Shown: piece by piece, positions 35,827 to 44,534 of the stretch
How the letters are laid out: the number at the start of each line of letters is the position of its first letter
How positions within the stretch are numbered: position 1 is the stretch's first letter
Notes under the pieces: generated by a model
Told to the model about the DNA's origin: nothing
The model's input: only the letters and a program-made list of their open reading frames with translations
Database searches by the model: none
Translations under genes and position numbers: made by a program
NCBI GenBank assembly: GCA_037015955.1
Contig: CP143548.1
Span: 1,078,001 to 1,142,000 of the forward strand
Reading direction: 5' to 3'
Length of the DNA: 64,000 nt
DNA from: Lachnospiraceae bacterium JLR.KK008
GTDB lineage: Bacteria > Bacillota > Clostridia > Lachnospirales > Lachnospiraceae

Positions 35827-36517
35827 AATATTACTATTGGAGGATGATGTTAGTCTGATAGATGGCTTGGTCTACTCTTTGAAAAAGAATGAATTTGATG
35901 TTGAAGTTGCCCGTACTGTATCTGAAGCAAAACAATACTTATCCAAACTCGACAGATACGATTTGTTGATTTTGGATGTCACCCTGCCAGATGGAACTGG
36001 ATTTGATGTATGTGAAACAGTACGAAAAGAAAATCAGAAAGTCCCGATTATATTCCTGACCGCATCGGATGAAGAAGTCAACATAATCCGTGGGTTAGAT
36101 AGCGGCGGGGACGATTATATCACCAAGCCTTTCAAGCTGGGGGAATTGTGTTCCCGTATCCGGGCGCTGCTGCGTCGGGCCGGAGTTTCCAAAAGCGAAA
36201 AAAACACTTCTATGGAATGTGGCGACATTACCATTGATCTGTTGGGTAGCCGTGCAACCTTAAAGGGAAAAGCATTGGATTTGACAAGCGCTGAATATCG
36301 TTTGCTTTGCCTGCTGGTAAGAAATGCAAATCGCGTTGTGACAAGGGACATCATTCTAAATGAGCTGTGGGATGATACAGGAAATTTTGTTGATGATAAC
36401 ACCCTGTCCGTCTATGTACGGCGGCTTCGTGAAAAAGTGGAAACCGATCCGTCCCATCCAGAACACCTTATAACCATCCGGGGATTTGGCTACCAATGGA
36501 AAGAGGTGTCTGTATGA
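35819..36517 (+). CDS. OmpR/VanR-type response regulator
   Basis: A 232-residue response regulator with a receiver domain (about residues 1-115; phospho-acceptor Asp53 in LILDVTLPDG, Lys in TKPFKLGEL) and a winged-helix DNA-binding domain (about residues 130-230, DLTSAEYRLLCLLVRNANRVVTR, ending IRGFGYQW). Its partner is the histidine kinase that overlaps its stop. Likely targets are the 30-base repeats at 37740 and 40916. Confidence 0.92.
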   Translation: MNRILLLEDDVSLIDGLVYSLKKNEFDVEVARTVSEAKQYLSKLDRYDLLILDVTLPDGTGFDVCETVRKENQKVPIIFLTASDEEVNIIRGLDSGGDDYITKPFKLGELCSRIRALLRRAGVSKSEKNTSMECGDITIDLLGSRATLKGKALDLTSAEYRLLCLLVRNANRVVTRDIILNELWDDTGNFVDDNTLSVYVRRLREKVETDPSHPEHLITIRGFGYQWKEVSV

Positions 36518-37743
36518 GCTTGTACCAAGATAGACAGATTAAAGGCTTCCTGATATTTTTAATTTTGTTTTCCCTGTTGTTTGTAGGTACAGGAGCCGTT
36601 TTGACTATTTATCAGGTGAACGATGTGGAAGTCCTATGGCTCAAACACGATGAAGCGGTTTCGTCCTCACTTTTGGAACAGGGTGTTTCTAAAGAAGTGA
36701 TAGCAGTTGCCTTTACTAATACGAACATTAGTGAAAATGGCAGGTCATTATTAACGGCTGCGGGTTTGGGAAAACAGGCAGAAAGCAGTATGCGGCCTTT
36801 TTTTAATCAATTTCAGCGTTCCGCTTTCTTCATCATGCTATGCACTGTGTTATTTTTTCTCTTTGTGCTTACCATAGGAGTATTCGTTTTTTTCTGGAAA
36901 AGGAAGCGATTGTACCAACAGGCCGACAAAATATTATCAAATTACATCAACGGGGATTACTCTTCTCATTTGCCACAGAATTACGAGGGTGCAATCTATC
37001 AAGTGTTTTCTTCGATAGAACAGCTTGCAACTATGCTCCAATCCAAAAACGAAACAGAGCGTAAAGCAAAAGAGTTTTTGAAAGACACCATATCCGATAT
37101 ATCTCACCAGCTCAAAACGCCTCTGGCAGCCCTCGCTATGTATCAGGAGATCATTGAAAGTGAGCCAGAAAATGCAGAAACGGTCAAACAGTTTGCGGCG
37201 AAGATGGGTATTTCTCTAAAGCGTATGGAGCAGTTAATCTTATCCATGTTGAAGATAACCCGACTGGATACGGGAAACATCATTTTTGAGAAAAAAAGTT
37301 GCCGTGTGTCCGAGCTGATAGCTCATTCAGTCAATGACCTAACCACAAGGGCTAAAAGCGAAAGCAAGCAGATTCAGATAGATGGCGATGGTGAACAGCA
37401 GCTTATTTGTGACATGGAATGGACAGGCGAAGCGATTGGAAACGTTGTAAAAAATGCGCTGGATCACACACAAGCTGGCGGCATTGTCTATATTACATGG
37501 GATCGCACTCCTGCCGTGTTTCGTATTTTTATTTCTGATAATGGTAACGGTATAGCCCCGGAAGATATTCATCATATCTTCAAACGCTTTTATCGCAGCA
37601 AACATTCTCTTGATACACAAGGAATTGGACTGGGGCTTCCCCTCGCCAAGTCCATTATTGAGGGGCAAGGCGGTGTTATCTCCGTACAAAGCGAAGCTGG
37701 AAAAGGTACGCGGTTTACACTTTCTTTCCTTACGGAACTGTAA
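36514..37743 (+). CDS. Sensor histidine kinase
   Basis: A 409-residue membrane kinase, ATG 36514 overlapping the regulator's stop (ATGA). Two membrane segments (about residues 9-32 and 105-128) bracket an extracellular loop of about 70 residues. A HAMP-like linker follows, then the H-box ISHQLKTPL (His198) and the ATPase boxes (N-box VVKNALDH, G1 DNGNGI, G2 GIGLGLP). The short sensor loop fits kinases of peptide-antibiotic detoxification modules that sense through their ABC transporter. Confidence 0.92.
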   Translation: MSLYQDRQIKGFLIFLILFSLLFVGTGAVLTIYQVNDVEVLWLKHDEAVSSSLLEQGVSKEVIAVAFTNTNISENGRSLLTAAGLGKQAESSMRPFFNQFQRSAFFIMLCTVLFFLFVLTIGVFVFFWKRKRLYQQADKILSNYINGDYSSHLPQNYEGAIYQVFSSIEQLATMLQSKNETERKAKEFLKDTISDISHQLKTPLAALAMYQEIIESEPENAETVKQFAAKMGISLKRMEQLILSMLKITRLDTGNIIFEKKSCRVSELIAHSVNDLTTRAKSESKQIQIDGDGEQQLICDMEWTGEAIGNVVKNALDHTQAGGIVYITWDRTPAVFRIFISDNGNGIAPEDIHHIFKRFYRSKHSLDTQGIGLGLPLAKSIIEGQGGVISVQSEAGKGTRFTLSFLTEL

Positions 37744-37769
37744 GGTCAAATTCATCTGCTTGTAAGCTG
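37740..37769 (+). promoter_or_regulatory. Putative response-regulator operator, copy 1
   Basis: A 30-base motif with two GTAAG units 22 bases apart, overlapping the end of the kinase gene and in the promoter position of the ABC genes. A close copy (about 26 of 30 bases) is at 40916-40945. Confidence 0.45.
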
Positions 37770-37801
37770 CTTTTGCTATCCTTTTGAGAAAGGAGGTACT
37801 G

Positions 37802-38503
37802 ATGACTATGGAAATATTGAAAGTACAAGATTTATGTAAAACTTATGGAAAGGGTGAGGCGAAAGTCGAAGCGTTGAAGAAGGTTTCCTTCTCTCTGGAT
37901 AAAGGCGAATTTGCTGCCGTTGTGGGTGAATCCGGTTCTGGCAAAAGCACATTACTGAACTGTATTGGAGCTTTGGATACCCCTACCTCCGGCCACATTT
38001 GGGTTGATGAACAAGACCTGTTTTCCATGAAAGAGGAACAGCGCACGATTTTCCGCCGTCGTAATATCGGCTTTATCTTCCAATCCTTTCAGTTGGTTTC
38101 CGAGCTGAATGTGGAGCAGAATATCATGTTTCCGCTTCTTTTGGACTATCGCAAACCAGACCCGGCAGCAGTAGAAGAAATTTTGGAACTCTTGGGCCTT
38201 ACCGAGCGTCGGCGTCACCTGCCGAGCCAACTATCCGGCGGACAGCAGCAGCGTGTTGCCATTGGTCGGGCGTTAATCACAAAGCCCAAACTGATTCTGG
38301 CGGATGAACCTACTGGCAATCTGGACAGCAAGAATAGTCAGGATGTTATTACCTTGCTTACACAGGCTTCCCGCCGCTATCAGCAAACAATCCTGATGAT
38401 TACCCACAATAAGAATTTGACTGCATCCGTTGATCGGGTGTTTCGGGTATCAGATGGCGTTTTGACGGATTTGGGAGGAAAAACAAATGAAGCATTATCT
38501 TGA
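37802..38503 (+). CDS. ABC transporter ATP-binding protein (LolD/MacB type)
   Basis: A 233-residue ATPase, ATG 37802 with AAAGGAGG 7 bases upstream. Walker [11 protein letters not shown]-loop [15 protein letters not shown], signature [15 protein letters not shown], Walker [13 protein letters not shown], and the H-loop ITHN. The sequence is the type that drives FtsX-like permeases. The stop overlaps the permease start by 17 bases. Probably exports or removes antimicrobial peptides. Confidence 0.92.
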   Translation: MTMEILKVQDLCKTYGKGEAKVEALKKVSFSLDKGEFAAVVGESGSGKSTLLNCIGALDTPTSGHIWVDEQDLFSMKEEQRTIFRRRNIGFIFQSFQLVSELNVEQNIMFPLLLDYRKPDPAAVEEILELLGLTERRRHLPSQLSGGQQQRVAIGRALITKPKLILADEPTGNLDSKNSQDVITLLTQASRRYQQTILMITHNKNLTASVDRVFRVSDGVLTDLGGKTNEALS

Positions 38504-40847
38504 CCTTGTTCCCATATCCGCAAAAATCCACAAGAAGCAAAGCAGAATGTCTATTTTTTGCATTGTGCTGGCTGTGTTTCTGGTTACAACTATTTTTGGA
38601 ATGGCAGATATGTTCATCCGCAGCCAGATTTTGCAGGCACAGCAGGAGTCTGGGAATTGGCATATTGCCATTCGGAATATCAGTAATGAGAAAGCTGCAA
38701 TTATCGCTTCACGGCCTGATATAGAAGTGTTTTCACCGTATGGCGTTCTCAATTATCGTGGAAATTTAGGCTATACTTTGGGTGGAAAAAATGTAGCGAT
38801 ATGCGGTTGTGATGAAAGATATATAACTGAAATCTGGACTGACCAACTTGAAGAAGGTGTTTTTCCACAGACAAGTAATGAAGCGTTGGTGACTGAAAAT
38901 GCAAAGCAGATAATGGGTGTTGCGATTGGTGATCCCATTGCCGTAGAAACTCCTGATGGCGACAAACTGAATTTTACCATATCAGGATTTATGAATAATA
39001 CCGCCTCGATAATGAGTGGCGACTCCTACGGCATCATTTTGAACACAGAGGATTACTGCACTATTTATCCGAATGTATCAGACGGGGAACCGAATGATTA
39101 CGGCATTATGTTTTACGCTCAATTTGCAAACACAAGAAATATACAAGGGAAAATTGCTGATTTGAAAGAACAATGCAATTTATCGGATGAACAAATATCT
39201 TCCAACAATAATCTGCTTGGATTGCTTGGACAAAGCCGTGTTCCCTTTTTATTACAGGTTTATTTGGCCGCGGCAGTATTGTTTGTGCTGGTAATGTTAG
39301 CTGGTATTATGATGATTGCAAGCAGCCTTAACAGCAATGTAGCCCAGCGTACAGAATTTTTCGGCCTTATGCGCTGTATCGGTGCAACACCAAAACAGGT
39401 TATGCGCTTAGTACGGAAAGAGGCGCTTAGTTGGTGCCGTTTGGCGATCCCTGTGGGTATTTCCATCGGTGTAGTTGTCATTTGGGTCTTATGCGCGATT
39501 TTGCGTTTCCTAAGTCCGGAATTTTTCAAAGCGATGCCTACATTCGGATTTAGCGTACCAAGTATTCTTGCAGGAATCGTTGTGGGCTTGGTAACAGTTT
39601 TGTTCGCTGCCTATTCTCCGGCAAAGAAAGCAGCAAAAGTATCTCCGCTGGCAGCGGTGTCCGGTAATGCAAACGACTTGGAGCCTGCAAGAAATGCCGC
39701 TAATACACAACTGCTTAAGATTGATACAGCACTTGGAATTTATCACGCAAAAGCAAATCGGAAAAATCTGTTTTTGATGACAAGCTCATTTGCTCTCAGT
39801 ATTATCCTTTTCCTTTCATTCTCTGTAACAGTTGAGTTCATGCAGCATACCTTAACACCGCTCCAACCTTGGACAGCAGATCTATCTATCATAAGTCCCG
39901 ATAACTCCTGTGCTATTGACAAAACAGAACTCGATAGTCTAAAGGAAAATCCTGTTGTGGATTTAGCGTATGGAAGAAAATTTGCATACGAGGTTCCGTC
40001 TGTCACAAACGGTATTGAAAAAAAGATGGATTTAATCTCTTATGAGCAGTATCAATTTGATTGGGCAAGGGACTATTTATTAGAGGGTTCTCTGGAATCT
40101 GTGCAAACTGATTTAGGGACGGGCTTAATTGTTTATAATTCGCAGAACACAATACAAACAGGCGATACGGTATCCCTGAATATAGACGGACAAAGTGAAG
40201 AAATTCAAATTGTTGGAATATTGTCCAACTGTCCGTTTTACAGTGCCGCCGATGTTGGAACAATTATTTGTTCAGAGGATACATTTGAACAAATTACTGG
40301 CGAGTCGAAATATACGGTTATTGATGTGCAGTTAGTGAAAGGCGCAACAGACGAAGAGGTTTATGTGATCCGCCAAATGGTAGATTCATCATTTACTTTC
40401 GCTGATGAACGCATGGGTAACAGCAGTACCATGGGAACTTACTATTGTTTTTGGCTGTTCATCTATGGATTCCTCGTCCTAATTGCAATGATTACAATTT
40501 TTAACATAATCAATAGTATTTCCATGAGTGTGTCTGCACGGTTGAAACAGTATGGCGCTTTCCGCGCCATCGGCGTTAGCATGGGACAGCTAAGTAAAAT
40601 GATCGTTGCAGAAGCCTTCACCTATACCATAATCGGCGGTGTAGTTGGTACGGTGTTGGGACTGTTTTGTAATAAGCTATTGTTTGGAATGTTGATAAGT
40701 TATAGATGGGGGGATGCTTGGACTCCTCCATTACCAGAGGTAGCCGTTATTCTGTTGATTGTTGTAATCTCTATAATTTTGGCTGTGCAAGGGCCAATCA
40801 AGAGAATACGCAATATGTCCATTGTTGATACAATCAGCGCACAATAA
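38487..40847 (+). CDS. FtsX/MacB-type ABC transporter permease
   Basis: A 786-residue permease with two FtsX-like halves. The first transmembrane segment is at about residues 20-42. An extracellular domain of about 210 residues and three segments (about 257-281, 315-337, 352-374) complete the first half. Another segment near residue 425 and a second extracellular domain precede three C-terminal segments (about 655-680, 710-735, 750-772). Duplicated FtsX cores with large outer domains are seen in lantibiotic and peptide-antibiotic resistance exporters. Downstream of a dedicated two-component system, that is the likely role. Substrate unknown. Confidence 0.88.
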   Translation: MKHYLDLVPISAKIHKKQSRMSIFCIVLAVFLVTTIFGMADMFIRSQILQAQQESGNWHIAIRNISNEKAAIIASRPDIEVFSPYGVLNYRGNLGYTLGGKNVAICGCDERYITEIWTDQLEEGVFPQTSNEALVTENAKQIMGVAIGDPIAVETPDGDKLNFTISGFMNNTASIMSGDSYGIILNTEDYCTIYPNVSDGEPNDYGIMFYAQFANTRNIQGKIADLKEQCNLSDEQISSNNNLLGLLGQSRVPFLLQVYLAAAVLFVLVMLAGIMMIASSLNSNVAQRTEFFGLMRCIGATPKQVMRLVRKEALSWCRLAIPVGISIGVVVIWVLCAILRFLSPEFFKAMPTFGFSVPSILAGIVVGLVTVLFAAYSPAKKAAKVSPLAAVSGNANDLEPARNAANTQLLKIDTALGIYHAKANRKNLFLMTSSFALSIILFLSFSVTVEFMQHTLTPLQPWTADLSIISPDNSCAIDKTELDSLKENPVVDLAYGRKFAYEVPSVTNGIEKKMDLISYEQYQFDWARDYLLEGSLESVQTDLGTGLIVYNSQNTIQTGDTVSLNIDGQSEEIQIVGILSNCPFYSAADVGTIICSEDTFEQITGESKYTVIDVQLVKGATDEEVYVIRQMVDSSFTFADERMGNSSTMGTYYCFWLFIYGFLVLIAMITIFNIINSISMSVSARLKQYGAFRAIGVSMGQLSKMIVAEAFTYTIIGGVVGTVLGLFCNKLLFGMLISYRWGDAWTPPLPEVAVILLIVVISIILAVQGPIKRIRNMSIVDTISAQ

Positions 40848-40864
40848 ATTCAAATCATATATAA

Positions 40865-40900
40865 GCAGGTGGGTTTTTAATTAAGCCCGCCTGCTGTTAT
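40865..40900 (+). terminator. Terminator of the ABC exporter operon
   Basis: GCAGGTGGG (40865-40873) pairs with CCCGCCTGC (40886-40894) with one G-U pair; only a short T content follows. Confidence 0.6.
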
Positions 40901-40915
40901 TGAGCTTACAGTTTC

Positions 40916-40945
40916 GTAAGTCAAAATTCACCTGTTTGTAAGCTG
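40916..40945 (+). promoter_or_regulatory. Putative response-regulator operator, copy 2
   Basis: A 30-base near-copy of the motif at 37740-37769, eight bases before a short leader frame. Confidence 0.45.
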
Positions 40946-40953
40946 GAACTATT

Positions 40954-41121
40954 ATGATTAAAACAGAAATTGAAAATACATATCTGCCGGACGACGGCAA
41001 AAGAAAAAAAGCCGTCGTACAGCAGACACATTTACACGCCTATGGAGCGGCGGCTTTGATTTTCAGAGCCGCCGTTTCTTTTCGTCTATCCCTAAACCAA
41101 CGACGACCTAACACCGTGTAA
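40954..41121 (+). CDS. Possible 55-residue leader peptide
   Basis: A frame from ATG 40954 to TAA 41121 beginning MIKTEIENTYLPDDGKRKKA. A GC-rich hairpin, CGGCGGCT (41048-41055) with AGCCGCCG (41067-41074), lies within it, followed by TTTCTTTT. The frame ends just before a second hairpin. No Shine-Dalgarno stands out, so coding status is uncertain. Confidence 0.35.
   Translation: MIKTEIENTYLPDDGKRKKAVVQQTHLHAYGAAALIFRAAVSFRLSLNQRRPNTV
41048..41082 (+). terminator. Terminator-like hairpin in the leader (attenuator candidate)
   Basis: An 8-bp GC-rich stem (CGGCGGCT/AGCCGCCG) followed by TTTCTTTT, inside the leader frame. Confidence 0.55.
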
Positions 41122-41124
41122 ATC

Positions 41125-41170
41125 CACGGCGGCATATAGGAGGATTGCCGCCGTGTCTATTTTTGTCTTT
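41125..41170 (+). terminator. Second hairpin, with AGGAGG in its loop
   Basis: CACGGCGGCA (41125-41134) pairs with TGCCGCCGTG (41146-41155); the loop contains AGGAGG, and TCTATTTTTGTCTTTTTT follows. Intrinsic terminator, possibly masking a ribosome site. Confidence 0.7.
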
Positions 41171-41333
41171 TTTCACAGTACCCATGACCTACATCAGTTA
41201 AAAAAAGCATAGCTCCCCCTCCGGGTTATTCCGGCTATGTATGCGAAATTTGTTGGAACCTTAACTATTATGTCATTTCACGCGTCCGTGTGGCTTCATG
41301 CCGCCCGGGCGCTTTTGCGTTCTTATGGGGCGG

Positions 41334-41356
41334 CTTCGGGTCATGTTGGCCCGAAG
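41334..41356. repeat. Dispersed palindrome, copy 5 of 7
   Basis: CTTCGGGTCA, loop TGT, TGGCCCGAAG; one G-T/G-U pair. Lies upstream of the sigma-like gene. Confidence 0.8.
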
Positions 41357-41429
41357 CCATTCCCCGGTGCCGCTCCCCGCCGCCTTCGTTTCGGTCACTC
41401 GTCAACCAACAACCGAAACGGAGGTCAAT

Positions 41430-41852
41430 ATGGCTATTATCAATTTGCGGGACTATTACCCATTCTATACATCGGATTGCTTCATGGAAGTATCGGAAGA
41501 AGTTGCAGAAATGTTCAAAGAGTTTGATCGTAAAGAGGCTGCCTACCGGCTGCGTACATACCGCCACAAAGCCTACTATTCCCTTGATCGGGATGACGGG
41601 CTGGAGCATGAAGCTGTCTTTGTCGCCTTATCTCCCCATGAACTGTATGAGCGGAAAGTGACCATGCAGGAGCTTCATGCGGCGATTGCCAGTCTGCCGG
41701 ACAAACAGGCAAAACGGATTTACGCTCATTTCATTCTCGGCATGACCAAACAGGATATTGCCCGGGCAGAGGGTGTCCATGAAAAAGTGGTTCGTGTCGC
41801 AATCGAGCGAGGTCTGCGGCGCTTAGAAAAAATTTTGAAAAATTCTTTGTAA
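41430..41852 (+). CDS. Sigma-70 region 4-like protein
   Basis: A 140-residue protein, ATG 41430 (CGGAGG upstream). The C-terminal 60 residues (LPDKQAKRIYAHFILGMTKQDIARAEGVHEKVVRVAIERGLRRLEKIL) form a sigma region 4 helix-turn-helix. The N-terminal half has no region 2, so it is not a complete sigma factor; homologues on Tn916/Tn1549-type elements are thought to regulate element genes. Function inferred. Confidence 0.75.
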   Translation: MAIINLRDYYPFYTSDCFMEVSEEVAEMFKEFDRKEAAYRLRTYRHKAYYSLDRDDGLEHEAVFVALSPHELYERKVTMQELHAAIASLPDKQAKRIYAHFILGMTKQDIARAEGVHEKVVRVAIERGLRRLEKILKNSL

Positions 41853-42359
41853 GGCGTACCGATTTAGGCCGGAAAATGAAATGGCTTATGAGAGGCAAAA
41901 CACTTCGGGTCACAATGGCCCGAGGTTCAGACAAACCTCATGCAGATTGAAAATTGAATAAAAAGACACCCGGATACGAAGGGAAACGCGCTGTGTGACA
42001 GACCCGCCATGACCTCGGATTTCAGAGAATACAGTCTTTGTAAAACTGAGCGAGCGAACAGGTCCATGCCATAGGTGGGGCAAGGCTGGCTCCACCGGAA
42101 CAGGCGCAGAACCCGGATACTTGCGTTTAGTCACAGTCCGAGCGTTGAAGCGGTCTTGCAAGCCGTGAGCCGTCGCAGGCAATGAGAACGCCTTGCCATC
42201 AGAATGGGGAGAGTTGAAATACTATGGGGCATGAAGCCTATGCCCGTCCGGTGTGTCTGAAATGAAGTGAAAACCTATGGGGAGCCCCCGGCAATGTTGT
42301 CTGATGATAGGCCAACCGATCCGGCGTGGCTCCCCATCTTTTCAAAAAAGGAGCACTTT
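41853..42359. other. 507-base intergenic region, strongly structured, no gene
   Basis: No credible frame. It holds palindrome copy 6, a GGGCAT/ATGCCC hairpin (42227-42245), and a long-range stem ATGGGGAGCC (42277-42286) with GGCTCCCCAT (42328-42337) ending just before the Shine-Dalgarno of the next gene. The GC content and many inverted repeats suggest a structured RNA or a recombination/transfer site. Confidence 0.45.
41903..41925. repeat. Dispersed palindrome, copy 6 of 7
   Basis: CTTCGGGTCA, loop CAA, TGGCCCGAGG; two wobble positions. Located after the sigma-like gene. Confidence 0.75.
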
Positions 42360-42563
42360 ATGGGAAATGCGTTTGGAATGATCCCCGGCTTGGAACCGGA
42401 CGAATGGAGCAATGACGCCTGCCGTGGTTATGTCATTATGGCAATGGAGAACTGCGGATTTTCAAAGAAGGATATACGGCGTGTTGTGGGGCAGCTTTAT
42501 GAAGTATTCGACCTCAACAGCGTGGAGGACGCCAAAGAAAAGTACCTTTCCAGTCCTTACTGA
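42360..42563 (+). CDS. Small conserved-type protein of the inner element
   Basis: A 67-residue acidic protein, ATG 42360 with AAAGGAG upstream. MGNAFGMIPGLEPDEWSNDACRGYVIMAMENCGFSKKDIRRVVGQLYEVFD is probably all helical. I do not recognise a family; its place between the sigma-like gene and the recombinase suggests a role in regulation of excision or transfer. Confidence 0.55.
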   Translation: MGNAFGMIPGLEPDEWSNDACRGYVIMAMENCGFSKKDIRRVVGQLYEVFDLNSVEDAKEKYLSSPY

Positions 42564-42586
42564 CCTCGGGCCACATTGACCCGAAG
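42564..42586. repeat. Dispersed palindrome, copy 7 of 7
   Basis: CCTCGGGCCA, loop CAT, TGACCCGAAG. Begins at the base after the stop codon of the 67-residue protein gene. Confidence 0.8.
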
Positions 42587-42696
42587 TGGAGAAAGCTCAA
42601 AGGGCGGCACCTGCTGGGTGCCGTCTTTTGACATTTCCCCACGGGACAAGTGGGAAAGGCTGGCATATACACGCACTTTCGCAAAGGAGGTTTTCA

Positions 42697-42873
42697 ATGA
42701 CGCAAGCTGTCACTTATGAACGAGAAACAAAGTCTGTCGCATTTCAAGGGAAGATCATTGTGCTGGAAAGCCTCACGCCGGTACTTCCCCCGAAGGAGAA
42801 AGAACAGCGCAAAAAAGAAATTGAGCGTTGTCTTTACGAGGTGTTCAGCAAATATGGAGACAGATTTCCCTAA
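42697..42873 (+). CDS. Very small protein before the inner recombinase
   Basis: A 58-residue protein, ATG 42697 with AAAGGAGG 6 bases upstream. It has a beta-rich start (VTYERETKSVAFQGKIIVLE) and a charged helical end (KEKEQRKKEIERCLYEVFSKYG). It ends 90 bases before the recombinase. Possibly a directionality factor; no family recognised. Confidence 0.55.
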   Translation: MTQAVTYERETKSVAFQGKIIVLESLTPVLPPKEKEQRKKEIERCLYEVFSKYGDRFP

Positions 42874-42962
42874 TCATTCGCAACATTGTTGTCCAGGGCT
42901 GCTGATGGTATAATATAGTTGTAAGGTTGGTAGCTCCATTCCAACAAGGAAAGGAGCCCAAT

Positions 42963-44471
42963 ATGGAATTTATCAGAGAAGATTGTATTTACGCAAGACA
43001 GTCAGTAGACCGCAAGGACAGTATCAGCATTGAAAGTCAGATCGACTTTTGCAAGTATGAATTGAAAGGCGGGAGCTGCCGGGTATTCAAGGACAAAGGC
43101 TATTCCGGTAAGAACACGGACAGGCCGGAGTTTCAAAAGCTGCTGGGCGAAATCCGCAAGGGAAAGGTTCGGCGGGTCATCGTGTACAAGCTGGACCGTA
43201 TAAGCCGCTCTATTCTGGACTTTGCAACGATGATGGAGCTGTTTCAAGAGTATGATGTGGAGTTTGTATCATCCACAGAAAAGTTTGATACTTCGACCCC
43301 GATGGGTCGGGCCATGCTGAATATCTGCATTGTATTCGCCCAGCTTGAACGTGAGACAATTCAGAAGCGTGTCACAGACGCCTACTATTCCCGGTGTCTG
43401 AAAGGCTTCCACATGAGCGGACAGGCACCATACGGTTATCAGTTAGAGCCTACTGTGGTAGAGGGTATCCGCACAAAGAAAATGGTTGCCGACCCCATAG
43501 CCGCCGACCATGTACGGCTGATGTTTGAAATGTACGCTGAACCGGAAACCTCCTTCGGAGATATTACCCGATACTTCGAGGAACAGGGTATCAAGATTTA
43601 CGAGAAGTCAATGGTTCGGAGTTTTCTTTCCCAGCTTTTGCGAAACCCCGTTTATGCACAGGCCGACTTGGAGCTGTACGAATTTTTCAAGAGTCAGGGT
43701 GCAGCGATTGTCAATGACGCTTCTGACTTTGCCGGAACAAACGGCTGCTATCTCTATCAGGGGCGGGATGTGAAGGAGGACAAGGACAGGTGCTTAAAAG
43801 ACCAGATACTTGTTATCGCTCCCCATGAAGCACTCATTTCCTCTGACACATGGCTGAAATGCCGGAAAAAACTTATGGCAAATACCACCTTCCAGCAGGG
43901 ACGGAAACCGAAGAACACTTGGCTGGCTGGAAAAATCAAATGCGGGCATTGTGGGTATGCTCTGAAAGCCACCCATGTACCAAACAGCACCGGGTATTTC
44001 CGCTGTACCAAACGGACGGAAAACAAAGGCTGTCCGGGCTGCGGGAAAATCCGCAAAGAAGAATTTGAGCAATTCATTTTCTCGGCCATGCAGGAGAAGT
44101 TCAAAGACTTTCAGATACTCCACGGCAGAGAGGAAAAAGTCAATCCGAAACTGACCGCCTATCAAGTGGAGCTGGTACAAGTGGAGGCAGAAATTGAAAA
44201 GCTGCTGGATACGCTGACCGGAGCCAATGCGACCTTGCTTGCCTACGCCAACAAAAAAATTGAAGAACTGGACACCCGACGCCAGACCATTTCAAAGGCA
44301 ATCGCTGAATTGAGCGTTGAAACCATATCTCCCCAGCAGATAAAGAAGTTATCCTATTATCTCGACAACTGGGAGAGCATAGATTTTGACGACAAAAGAA
44401 AAGCCGCCGATGGTTTGATCTCTACGATCAAGGCCACCAGCGACCGTGTTCAGATAGAGTGGAAAATCTGA
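42963..44471 (+). CDS. Large serine recombinase of the inner element
   Basis: A 502-residue site-specific recombinase, ATG 42963 (AAGGAG upstream; TATAAT at about 42909). The N-terminal resolvase domain has the catalytic motif YARQS (Ser14), SIESQ, then LDRISRS and the GRAMLNICIVFAQLERE block. The recombinase domain follows (QAPYGYQL, RNPVYAQ). A zinc ribbon (CGHCGYALKATH, then CTKR and CPGCGK) and a coiled-coil tail complete it. It catalyses integration and excision; the right end of the inner element is 65 bases beyond its stop. Confidence 0.93.
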   Translation: MEFIREDCIYARQSVDRKDSISIESQIDFCKYELKGGSCRVFKDKGYSGKNTDRPEFQKLLGEIRKGKVRRVIVYKLDRISRSILDFATMMELFQEYDVEFVSSTEKFDTSTPMGRAMLNICIVFAQLERETIQKRVTDAYYSRCLKGFHMSGQAPYGYQLEPTVVEGIRTKKMVADPIAADHVRLMFEMYAEPETSFGDITRYFEEQGIKIYEKSMVRSFLSQLLRNPVYAQADLELYEFFKSQGAAIVNDASDFAGTNGCYLYQGRDVKEDKDRCLKDQILVIAPHEALISSDTWLKCRKKLMANTTFQQGRKPKNTWLAGKIKCGHCGYALKATHVPNSTGYFRCTKRTENKGCPGCGKIRKEEFEQFIFSAMQEKFKDFQILHGREEKVNPKLTAYQVELVQVEAEIEKLLDTLTGANATLLAYANKKIEELDTRRQTISKAIAELSVETISPQQIKKLSYYLDNWESIDFDDKRKAADGLISTIKATSDRVQIEWKI

Positions 44472-44534
44472 CATTTCCGCTCTATCGCCCCTCATTTCTA
44501 TTTTATCTTGTTTGTACCCCTTGTACACTGATGT

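Larger units (their letters stand above)
40848..41429. other. Long leader region with tandem hairpins before the sigma-like gene
   Basis: About 580 bases that hold, in order: a terminator (40865-40900), the second operator-like motif (40916-40945), a 55-codon leader frame, two GC-rich hairpins, and palindrome copy 5. The layout looks like an attenuator controlling the genes downstream. Confidence 0.5.

Noticed and set aside
41430-41852. Complete sigma factor
   Set aside because: Only the region 4-like helix-turn-helix is visible; region 2 for -10 recognition is missing.
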